64,000 nt of DNA from Eulemur rufifrons (taxonomy: Eukaryota; Chordata; Mammalia; Primates; Lemuridae), in contig NC_091000.1 in the NCBI RefSeq assembly GCF_041146395.1, positions 13,406,501-13,470,500 on the forward strand, written 5' to 3'. This document shows positions 1 through 54,114 of this stretch, one piece after another; the first letter of the stretch is position 1, and every line of letters starts with the position of its first letter. The notes beneath the pieces were generated by a model. It was not told the DNA's origin. It did no database searches and saw only the letters and a list, made by a program, of their open reading frames with translations. The translations under genes were made by a program, and so were the position numbers.

Positions 1-16649
<16,649 letters not shown>

Positions 16650-16708
16650 GTCCGCGACGTGGCGCTGACAGCGGCACTGACACCTGCCCACCGGTTCAGG
16701 GGGCCGAT

Positions 16709-16717
16709 CCGGAAGTG
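16709..16717 (+). promoter_or_regulatory. ETS/GABPA site CCGGAAGTG
   Basis: Strong ETS-family consensus about 60 bp upstream of the UFSP2 start codon, next to a GC box. Typical for CpG-island housekeeping promoters. Confidence 0.6.
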
Positions 16718-16755
16718 GCGTCATCGCCAGCCGTGGGCGGGGCCTGGGCGGGCCG

Positions 16756-16775
16756 ACTACAACTCCCAGCATGCC
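16756..16775 (+). promoter_or_regulatory. ZNF143 (STAF/SBS) site
   Basis: ACTACAACTCCCAGCATGCC matches nearly every position of the long ZNF143 consensus (ACTACAATTCCCAGAATGC type). This zinc-finger factor is frequent in bidirectional CpG promoters and marks loop anchors. About 110 bp upstream of the UFSP2 start codon. Confidence 0.75.
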
Positions 16776-16858
16776 TGGTATCATTACGCCACGGGCGTAC
16801 CACACTGCGTCTCCTTAAAGAGACGACCGCCCCTAACGTATTTGGAGTGGATTCTCCG

Positions 16859-16872
16859 GTACCCGGAGCAAC
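16859..16872 (+). promoter_or_regulatory. RFX X-box-like motif
   Basis: GTACCCGGAGCAAC fits the mammalian X-box pattern GTHNYY-NN-RRNAAC with a 2-bp spacer. RFX factors drive ciliary genes, and CFAP96 is one. Motif match only. Confidence 0.4.
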
Positions 16873-17037
16873 GCGTCACAGTGAGGGCTCTGCGCGCGGA
16901 CAGTTCGGAGGCGCTTCGCGGCCACGGCCTCTTGGGAGAGGCGCTTGCTCAATTGCGACTTGGAGCCCTCGTCGTTCCTGCAGCCCAGTTAACCCGGACT
17001 GGAACTAGAACCTCCTGATCTCAAGCACTTCCGAGAG
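16873..17037 (+). other. CFAP96: Possible non-coding first exon of CFAP96
   Basis: The head-to-head layout predicts a 5'UTR exon here. A plausible donor, GAG then gtgact, is at 17037/17038. Another, GCG then gtaggt, is at 16621/16622 inside the UFSP2 side. The sequence alone cannot decide, and the left edge given is arbitrary. Confidence 0.3.
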
Positions 17038-17194
17038 GTGACTTGGTACTCACGGACACTAGGTGTTGCCTCTTAGATAACATTCCTACTCGGAGCCTCT
17101 ATTTCCCTAAAGGGAAATATTCATAATTTCCTCATCATCCCAGCCAGAAGTTTTCTGCCCCTTCTTCACCCCGCCCCCCACCCCGACACTTTAT

Positions 17195-17380
17195 ACATAA
17201 CCTTTCGAAGGGAACCTGCCATATTCCACTTGTGTTACATTGTATTTTTTTGTCTACTAGATTGTAAGCTTCCCGGGGGCAGGATCTATGCCTTTTTAAA
17301 TCTGTTTTTCTAGCTTCTACCAGCGAGCCTTGCCCAGAGGAGGGGTTTGCAAAGTATCTGTTAAGTGAATGAATGAATGA
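17195..17380 (+). repeat. L2 LINE 3' end
   Basis: Shows the L2 tail layout: tagattgtaagcttcccgg, ggcaggatctatgcc, gttaagtgaatgaatgaatg. Confidence 0.6.
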
Positions 17381-19159
17381 TTTTGTAAATGTTGCTCAAG
17401 AAGAGTTAAGTAATGCAAAAGTTCTGGGAAGAACTTCTTTCCTTTCCTCCTTCAGTAGCTGGCTGAATGGTGTGCCAAACGTTGCGCAGACACTGGGAAT
17501 GCTGTGGTCAGGAACCAAACTCATACCACCGTTCCCGCCTTTGTGGAGCCAACAGTTTAGAGGGGGAAACAGCTGTTAATGAAATGATTCCTACACGACA
17601 CTACGAATGTAAATGATGACCCAGCAGATAACCATGATGAGGGCTTGGAAGGAGAAGTACATGCCGCTATGATAGAGGGAGTTAAAGAAGTGAATAAATT
17701 GAGCAGTCTGAAGGATCCGTGTGTGTGTGGAAAGATCGGCACGCTGAAGTACTGGCCTATAGTGAAACAAAATAGGCAGTAGTCCTGTGCCTGGAGAGAG
17801 CCCAACCTGAGATCTATGAGAGAGAATAAATGTGCATCCAAGGGGCCAGGGAGGGGGATCTCCATGGTGGCGGATGAAGCTGGCAGATTAAGTGGACCTC
17901 ATGAGCCATTTAAAGGATTTAAACCTCTGTAGCGGCACAGGAAGGCTTTGTGATTGGGAAGTGGGGTGGAGATTTGAAATACGATGTAAATCGAAGTACT
18001 ACATCCCAATTGCCTGACTTTTAGTTCTAAAGCATACCTGATCAGTGGAAAATGTAGGATAGGGGAAGGGTGTTGTATTTTTTGTGTGCTTTAGTTTAAA
18101 ATGAATCTTCACTTGCCCCTTTGATGTTACACATTAGAAATGATTCATGCTCAGATGAGCCACAGTTCCAAATAGACAAGCTTGCTGAGAGTCATTGAAA
18201 CAGCTTGTTCTAAATTCAAGGGAAAAAGTTCTTACCTTGGATTATAAATTGGGAAGCATAAGAAAATGTTTGTTTTATTCACTAATGTATACCCAGTGCA
18301 GAGCTCATAGTTGATGCTTTAAAACATTAGGGTAAGATGGGCAAGTATTCTTAGCTCTTTGGTCTTCCTTTTTAGGACATATCTGATTTTTAAAATTAAT
18401 TTCTAAATAAAGAGTTGCATGTTTAATGCAATATTTCACCTTCGTTTGGTCATTTCAAAAGAAACTCACAGTTGCAGTCTGCCCTTTAGCAAATATTGAG
18501 AATTTATTGTGGGATTTTTGTTTGCTTTGTTGTTATTCTTGTTTTTATCTTGCTTAAATAATTGTTTTCTCCCCACCTTCCCTCTATGAGCTAATTTTGC
18601 TAGTGGCACATTTCTTATATTCATTTAAACTTGAAAAAAACCTCAAGCACTGTAGGGCAATGTGTTGTGCATTCTGAAAAGCTGTTACAATTTTCAATAT
18701 GAGGGACAATACAGGCTGTTTAAATCATTTTATCTAAACTGTAAAAATGTCTGCCTTATATAATTATAATTTTTAAATTGACCCTGAACTTCTCAACAGA
18801 AGGATTTGTTTACATATTATTTATACTATACTATACAGTAATGATTTTATCATTTCCAGCAGTGCAACAGATGATATCATACACATTCCTTTGTAATTTG
18901 TGGGCACTTCACATGGAGAGTCAAGGGGAGGGTTCATGGGATAATTTTCAATCCCACTGTTTGCCCCCAGCCCCACAGGGTAGATTCTTTCCCCGCAGAA
19001 TTTGGGACTGTTGTTTTATAGTGGATGTTAAAGCTGTCATACTGAAAGTAATTGGACCTGCAATTTAGTGATCATTTTTTTCCTAAATTTTCCCCTTTAT
19101 TTTTCAATGTAAATTAGGATTTTGCTATAAAAGAAGTAGCTCTAAGGAAACTTTTGCAG
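17381..19159 (+). other. CFAP96 5' intron sequence
   Basis: Non-coding stretch before the first coding exon. The 17440-17700 part looks like an old dispersed repeat (aacagtttagagggggaaac block). The rest is AT-rich with nothing I can name. Confidence 0.45.
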
Positions 19160-19195
19160 TTACCAAGATAGAGAACACAACCACAAGAAGCAACC

Positions 19196-32893
<13,698 letters not shown>

Positions 32894-33062
32894 CAACTGG
32901 GAGATAAGTAGCTAATTAGATCCTGACTACCAGCAATTCATTATCGAGAGCTAATTATTTGAAAAAATATAACATACTGTGGGCCAGATAGCTCAAGCAT
33001 TTAAAAGAAATTTAAACCTGCAACTCTAATACTCTTCCTTATTGTATTACTACTACTTAATC

Positions 33063-33068
33063 AATAAA
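33063..33068 (+). promoter_or_regulatory. CFAP96: Candidate CFAP96 poly(A) signal
   Basis: First AATAAA after the CFAP96 stop codon, 170 bases downstream. Confidence 0.5.
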
Positions 33069-33639
33069 TAGTATTTGCTAATAATTTAACATGTGATTGC
33101 TAATCTGTGTTTTTAGATTTATATTTCTGAGTAGAATATAATTTGTAGAGATTTTATGAAATCCTGCAGTATATGATTTGAAAGCTTTTACTCCTAATGT
33201 TAAAAAATTGCAGAGTTGGAGGGTAGGACTGTGGAGGTGGGGGCTAGAGGGGTAGGAAGTATACAGTAAATTCTGAACTTGCTCTTTCTTCTTAGAGGTG
33301 TTGAAAATTGGATTGACAGCTATCCAAGTGTCATAGCCTATTTAGCATTCTTAACATCAAGGATAAATATTAGATACATTTATATTGCATAGGTTCATAT
33401 ATATACACATTATATAGTGAGGCAAATGCTTCAGTTTATGTGGTGTCAAGGCCTCCTACCTACGGCTTATGTAAAACATCAGATTATTTAGCCAATGGCA
33501 GAATGTGTTGGGGGACGGAGGGGAGTATCTTATAAAAATTACAAAGTTGCAAGGTGGATAAGGTTCGTCTTTGGTATCCTCTCATGTTCCTCTCTAGCTG
33601 TGCAAAGCTGCCTCTCCTGGAGCATCCCACCTAAGTCCT

Positions 33640-33742
33640 ACCCTCTAGTTTACCATATTAACAGATTAAAGGAGAAAGAACACATGATCACTTCAATGAA
33701 TGCAAAAAAAGCACTTGACAAAATTCAACAAGGAATTATGTA
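33640..33742 (+). mobile_element. LINE-1 ORF2 fragment
   Basis: Translates to a short piece like the L1 reverse-transcriptase segment (HINRLKEKEHMITSMNAKKA), followed by A-rich and unrelated sequence. Truncated and inert. Confidence 0.7.
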
Positions 33743-33744
33743 GC

Positions 33745-34135
33745 AAGCAGTCTTGGAAGATAGAGATAGTGTCTCTGTCTGGAGCAAAGGACAGGTCTGC
33801 TTACAGCCTTGGAGGTAGAGATAGTGTCTCCTCTGGAGCCAGGGTAGATGTGCTCTTGCTGTCCAGTATAGTAAAGGTAATGTTTCCATCTACAGCAAAG
33901 GGCAGACATGCTTAGTGCACATTATAAAAGATCTGGGTTCTCTGAATTCCTCTGCTATAATGCAACCGACTGAGTAGCCCTCTTCATGTTCCTGTAGAAA
34001 CTGGGGCATGGAGAACTAATGTAAAGATGCTGATACTCTGGCTATTGCTATTGTTGTGAATAACAAACTGTCCTTTATCTCTGACCCAGGAGTCTCATGT
34101 CTTCCACTAGAATCCATGAAATTGTGGCAAGCTAA
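33745..34135 (+). repeat. LTR-like element with three 56-bp sub-repeats
   Basis: Three imperfect tandem units start near 33753, 33809 and 33867 (words tagagatagtgtctc, ggagcaaaggacaggt, cagcaaagggcagacatg). They are followed by sequence resembling an LTR 3' half (cttcatgttcctgtagaaac, gtgaataacaaactgtcctt). Probably a decayed solitary LTR; the family is not identified. No protein-coding remnant. Confidence 0.4.
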
Positions 34136-34353
34136 CATCATTAGCTTACTAGTTGGGTAAAATCTCAGATTCTTCACAGTTCTTGATAATATAAAAGTAT
34201 ATACTAATTCTAATTTCTAATTTTAAAAACCAGCCTACTCTAATGTTAATAAATTACAAGGTAAATATAATCCTATGTAAAAGTGAATTTAACATTATTT
34301 TATGATGAAAATAGTACTTGGACAAAGGTTTTTGAAACATTGATTTCAGACAT

Positions 34354-48887
<14,534 letters not shown>

Positions 48888-48961
48888 TCCTTCTGCTCAG
48901 GCCTCTCTCCAAACCGCCTTCTCCCACACATTCCGCTCAGTCCCTGCTCACTGGGCATCCC

Positions 48962-48974
48962 GTTGCTGGGTAAC
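48962..48974. promoter_or_regulatory. CCDC110: RFX X-box in the CCDC110 promoter
   Basis: GTTGCTGGGTAAC has both X-box half sites (GTTGCY and RGYAAC) around a one-base spacer. It lies 75-87 bp upstream of the CCDC110 start codon. RFX2 and related factors activate spermatid and cilia genes, which fits CCDC110 expression in testis. Confidence 0.6.
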
Positions 48975-49356
48975 GGGCGGCCCGGACGCCGCACCCCACC
49001 CCCACCCTTGGCCGCGAGCAGAGGTGGCGCGCAATGGGGTGCGGTGGGTATGGTGGGCGCGGGAGGCGGGTGGGTGCACGTGGTGCGGGTCCCAGGTTGC
49101 GTCTTGCATCCCACGTGGGCTCGGCGGGACGCTTTTCCCAAGGGAGCAACGCCTGGGACAGCTGCATGAGGCCAAGGTCCCACCCTTTTCTGTGTCCCCT
49201 CCAAAGCCGGGGACAGTCCCGCGTGGGCGTTTTCTCTAGCGTCCTCGCTGCGGACCAGAACTTGGTCCTGATCATGGTGCTCTTTATATAAAAGTTTTAA
49301 ATGAGTATATATTATTTATTTTGCAATAACCATTACACATAAAAAATTCAAATTTT

Positions 49357-49694
49357 TTTTTTTTTTTTTTTTTGAGACAGAGTCTCCCTCTGTTGCCCTG
49401 GCTAGAGTGAGTGCCCTGGCGTCAGCCTAGCTCACAGCAACCTCAAACTCCTGGGTTTAAGCGATCCCCCTGCCTCAGCCTCCTGAGTAGCTGGGCCTAC
49501 AGGCATGAGCCACTATGCCTGGCTAATTTTTTCTATATATATTTTTAGTTGGCCAGATAATTTCTTTCTATTTTTATTAGAGATGGGGGTCTCGCTCTTG
49601 CTCAGGCTGGTTTCTAACTCCTGACCTTGAGCGATCCACCTGCCTGGGCCTCCCAGAGTGCTAGGATTACAGGCGTGAGCCACCGCGCCCGGCC
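49357..49694 (-). mobile_element. Strepsirrhine-type Alu
   Basis: Reverse full-length Alu with the lemur/galago diagnostic stretch (tatatttttagttggccaga, taatttctttctatttttat) and little decay, so relatively young. Target-site duplications are aaaaaattcaaatttt (49341-49356) and aaaaaatttaaatttt (49695-49710). Confidence 0.93.
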
Positions 49695-49737
49695 AAAAAA
49701 TTTAAATTTTAAATCACAATAATGAGGAATATAAAGT

Positions 49738-49968
49738 CACCAGGATAGCCTGAGCAACATAGAGAGACCCTGTCTCTAGAAAAAATTTAAAAAATATTCC
49801 GAGTGTGATGGCACGCACCTGTAGTCCCAGCTACTGGGGAGGCTGAGGCAGGAGGATTGCTTGGGTCCAGAGTCTGAGGTTGCAGTGAGCTATAATGATG
49901 CCACTGCACTCCAGCCTGGGTGACAGGGGGAGAAGTTGTTTCCCTCCCCAAATAAATAAAATAAAATT
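49738..49968 (+). mobile_element. Partial Alu, opposite orientation
   Basis: Sense Alu sequence starting agcctgagcaacatagagag, with ctactggggaggctgaggca, gccactgcactccagcctgg and an A-rich end. Older than the neighbouring Alu and inverted relative to it, 43 bp away. Confidence 0.88.
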
Positions 49969-50324
49969 AAAAAGTCACCAGGATATAACAATGTGTTATG
50001 TAATAAAAATATAATAATAATACATGGCTTGCTTTCATAGAAATGAATCTCCTTATAGTTTTAATGTTTACTTGTTCTAGTTTCTTTTTTCCTATAGAAA
50101 TAATCTCTATAGGAGATTTCACAGTCTTTCTTGTGGCATTGTAGGCAATTTTAATAAATTATAATTTGAAGAATTTCTGTTCTCCATTGGTCTTTGATAT
50201 TGGTAAAGTTAACTTTTTCTGGAGCACTACAAAAGTTTTTACCAATATGGTTATTAAATTACTACTGTAAAATAAATTGTATTACCTCAAAGGGAGAATA
50301 TAGATATGGTAGTTATACTTTTAG

Positions 50325-50690
50325 CTCTTTGAGATATCTCTATATTACTTTCCACAGAGGTTGTACTAGTTTGCAGTCCCACCTGCAGTGTATGAGTGTT
50401 CCTATCTCTCCGCATCCACGCCAACATTTATTGTTTTGGGACCTTTTGATAAAAGCCATTCTCACTAGAGTTAAGTGATATCTCATTGTGGTTTTGATCT
50501 GCATTTCCCTGATGATTAGAGATGCTGAGCACTTTTTCATATGTTTGTTGGCCATTAGTGTATCTTCTTTTGAAAAGTTTCTGTTCATGTCCTTTGACAA
50601 CTAACTTTCTAATGGGGTTGTTTGATTTTTTCTTTCTGATTTTCTGGAGTTCTATATAGATTCTAGTTATTAGCCCTTTACCAGTTGTGT
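50325..50690 (-). mobile_element. LINE-1 ORF2 3' fragment
   Basis: The reverse frame 50600-50340 encodes a piece of the L1 ORF2 C-terminus, with [20 protein letters not shown] and the [14 protein letters not shown] cysteine motif. Truncated, no start of ORF2, inert. Confidence 0.85.
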
Positions 50691-52059
50691 AGGATGTGAT
50701 ATTAAGAATTGTGAAATTGTATGAAAAAAAAAGTTGTTTTCCAGATTTACATGGGGAAAATGCAAACATAGGAAGGTTAGGGAACTTTTCAGAAACTGTA
50801 ACTGGTCAGTACTAGGCTTCCTGATTCTGAAACTTTGGTTCTGCCCAAATCATCTTATCTTAAAGATTTTTTTTTTACATAACAAATTAAAGTTCTATGA
50901 GGTAGGTCAGTGTTTGATCTAAATTTTACAATAGTATAGAGGAGATATAAATATATTTAATGCTAGAGCTAAAAGTTACTGTTTCTTGATGTGGCATCAC
51001 ACTTCATCTGCATGACCTTCTCCTTGTGTTGAGACTGTGTCTATTTCACTCAGCCTCACATCAGATAGACACCAGAGCATATTCTATTGGGAAATGTGCT
51101 CTCTCTGGTCACATATATCAGTCAGTCTACCAAACGCCCTGAAATCCTTTGATTTTTTTTTTTTTTTTTTGACTGTGAAGTTTGTTGCTAAAGGAGGGAA
51201 TTAAAATTTGTACTACCAATTTAAACAAAATCTGTGTCACAATATTTCAAAACCTTCAAAGAGTAGCTCCTCTTAGGGAATCCACTTTCACCTGTTGACT
51301 AACAGCTGCAGATTCAAGAATCTGGAATAAATTCAAGAGCATTGCACAAAAACAAGCTAGTCAAATCTATTCTTAGGAACTTATTACCAGGCTAAAATAC
51401 TTCTGGGTTTTTTAGCTTCATGAGATCTTTTTTTAAACCTGAGATCACAAGGCTATCATTAATCATAGATGAAATCTATAGCAGCATGAAAAAGTGACCA
51501 GATCACTCTTTGGGGATAGCAAATTTGGGCAATTGTCCTAAGGCAAGCATTCTGCTCATGGAGGGGCACACATGTACTAGTAACTTAGAACGTGGGTAGT
51601 GGGCCTTCCTTCAACAGCTCAAAGGCTTGATCCAAATGCAAGCAACTCTACATCCAGCCTTCTTTAAGTTGCCTTTGCTGTTAGTTTTAACCTGATTTCA
51701 TCTATGTGAGGGAAAAACTCCATTAGTCACTAAGGACAGACTCCAGCTTTGGTTCTTACAAAGTTGATTGCTGCTTATGGAATGGTATGGTGGGTATACT
51801 GAGAGGATAGCATTGGTCAAACCTGAGCAGTTTGGTGTGCTAAAGGGATAAACATAAAGAAATAGCAAGGTGGCTTGAGAAGCCACAGGTGTTAGGGAAA
51901 GATATTTTAGGATGAGTGAAGTTCTTGAGCATGTTTGCAGACCTGCGGGTCTGCTCTAAAGAGCCCCTAATGGAAGTTCTTAAGGAGGATGCAAACACGG
52001 AAATGCAGAAAGGAATGAAGAACAATGGAAAGTACGTGGGCAAGGAACCAGTTATAAAA
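50691..52059. other. Intergenic, nothing recognised
   Basis: AT-rich with a T18 run at 51152-51169. No gene or named repeat. Confidence 0.45.
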
Positions 52060-52318
52060 GAGTCTTTGCTGTACGATTTCGCTTATATGAAGTTCAAAAC
52101 CAGGCAAAACTAATTTATGGTGTTATATGTATAGTGGAAATGAGGGGGATGAATAAATGGGAGAGGGCAGGAGGGGTTGAGGGAGTTCGCTGTGTTCTAT
52201 TTCTGTATCAATTGATGTTTACCGGTGTTTATTCCCTGGGCGAGTGAACTCACTGGGCACTCATGTGTGCACTGTGCTACATGTGTGTCGTGCTTCCATA
52301 AAAAGTTTTTCAAAATGG
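52060..52318 (+). mobile_element. Old L1 3'UTR fragment
   Basis: Resembles L1M 3' ends: gctgtacgatttcgcttata, tgaagttcaaaaccaggcaa, and a closing cttccataaaaagttttt. Confidence 0.5.
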
Positions 52319-52485
52319 AATTGAACTGTGATTTGATAAAAAAAGAAAACTCTGAAAACCCGTTTTAACTAGATAAAATGAATGAATCAATTTGAATCCA
52401 TAACAACTGACTATTTTTAACTTTTGAGATGGTGCCTGAGCCTCCAGTTCCTGCTCTGAGTTCTCGGAGCTGCACTTGTTGATGG
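52310..52485 (-). CDS. Candidate exon B of an unidentified membrane protein
   Basis: Minus-strand acceptor gaccacag precedes an open stretch beginning INKCSSENSEQELEAQAPSQ. It is GC-richer than its surroundings and uses acidic and polar codons. It joins candidate exon A in phase (codon A+CC). The frame then runs into AT-rich sequence and stops at 52310-52312. A poly(A)-signal-like AATAAA (minus) is at 52228-52233. The pyrimidine tract is weak. No homologue recognised. Confidence 0.25.
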
Positions 52486-53971
52486 CTGTGGTCATCATAA
52501 ATGTATATTGGTAAATATTATCACATGCTTTTGTTCCAAGCCATCTGGGGTGATGAATTTATACAGATCTAGTATCACATTCTTTCTGGTCTTCCCTGTG
52601 TTTAAATAACTTGCATTATTCAGGAAAGCACTTCAATTTCTGGTGTAATCGGGGGAGATTAAAGAGTAAAGCCAAAGAGCTGAATTGGGTATTGAACTTA
52701 TGATGAACTTTGTTCCTGCTCATAATACTGAGGTCATTCAAGAGCCACCTAAGGGCCTACCACCACAGTATTTCCCCCAACTAATGTATCTAGAATTCCT
52801 ACCAGTAAGACATTCCTTCAGATTAAAGGACTGTCTCCAGAACGAAATGCAAATATCTGACATAAATGAGAGCAGTAGAAAATTATTAATACTTGTTAGC
52901 ATGAATTAGTCTGTAGGATTAGCTGGCAGAGCAAGCATTTACCAGAGGAATTGGGATCAAGGGCAAGCACGTTTGTGAGGAGGAATGAAAGGTTTGCAGT
53001 ATGAAGCAGTGTTCTGGAAGGGGGATGGTTGGGAGCTTTGGGAACGCAGATAGCAGCAACAGAGCCAAGATGCAAGAAGAGGTTGACTGAGTAGCACAGA
53101 AAGAAATGGTGCATAATTGCACACGGTGCAGGCACATCTGGCACGTGACAATTGTTGCATGTCCTCTGGGCATTAATGAACCACAGATATGTGCACAGCT
53201 TGGGACATACACATATGATGGGTAACACACACCCCTGTGCTTTTCAATTCATATACCTCAGAAAATGAGGTCAGTGGGAATTTGGCCTCTTGAGAGGTAG
53301 TTCTCAAACTGACAACGTAATTTTAGTCTTGGTGCAGAAAGAGAAAACCTGTGTATTCTTCACCAGATGAATAACCAAGGAAATACATCAGTGGAGTAAT
53401 TTTCATCCCAAAATAAACATTTGGTATTTTTATATAATCTTAATTTAAAATCTACTTATGCAAGGTACTTATGATAGGGGTAGCAACTAGGTTTTAGATA
53501 TTGTATTATTGTTTGAATAATGGATAATGGAATTGTGCCTTGGGTTTTCATAAATTATGACATGCAGACGTGCCTTATTCCTAGAGTAAACGTATCGTTG
53601 GAAATTCTCTGCATACTTAAAGACAGAGTTTTCAGGGATTTAAAAAGCTAATGTTAATATCTGATTTTATGTTCTGATATGAATGAATAATTGATAATAT
53701 TACTAAAAAACTGAAAGAATTATGATAAGGCAATCACTTCTTATAGGTACTTTGTTTTAAAATCAATCATATAAAACATTCTAATTAGCTTTAAAAGGTC
53801 AATTTGTAAATATAGACAAATATTAAAAAACCTATTTTGTTATCTCTAGACTTCAACATCTTTTACTTTTTAGGTGCTCCATATATATTTTTTGAGTGCT
53901 TTCCAAAATGAATAGAGACCTGAAAGAATTATCTTAAAATGTCATATAGATCAGGCAAATGGTTTACTTAC
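52486..53971. other. Intergenic (or intron of the candidate gene), nothing else seen
   Basis: AT-rich, with moderate-GC sequence at 52900-53230. Overlapping minus frames there (52896-53230) share no recognisable domain. Confidence 0.4.
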
Positions 53972-54114
53972 TTGAATTATCTGAATGTCTTCGTTTTTTC
54001 ATCAGTCTCCTTTTTTTAATGCTCAGGATACAGATGGCACAGCATAAATAAAAAAAGAACATTAGGCCATCATGACATGATAATAAACAGTACCAGTTAC
54101 AAGTAGAAGTTTTT
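53972..54114 (-). CDS. Candidate exon A of an unidentified membrane protein
   Basis: 143 bp on the minus strand between the acceptor tgatttccaccctcag and the donor gtaagt. Open in the one phase that also fits exon B. It encodes 47 residues: a cysteine-rich start (TCNWYCLLSCHDG), a hydrophobic segment (LMFFFYLCCAICILSI), then a basic KKRRLMKKRRHSDNS stop-transfer-like tail. No upstream coding exon with the right phase was found up to 57 kb, and I recognise no homologue. It may be a real fragment, a decayed gene, or chance. Confidence 0.28.

Noticed and set aside
17065..17081. GTTGCC-TCTTA-GATAAC as a CFAP96 X-box
   Set aside because: The 5-bp spacer exceeds the usual 1-3 bp. The 16859-16872 match is better, so this was kept only as an alternative.
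50340..50600. Minus frame with a cysteine motif
   Set aside because: It is the 3' end of a truncated LINE-1 ORF2, not a host gene.
51916..52113. Plus-strand 65-codon frame with a basic, acidic composition
   Set aside because: Its right part overlaps old L1 3' text, it has no splice context or known homologue, and its composition follows local A-rich sequence.
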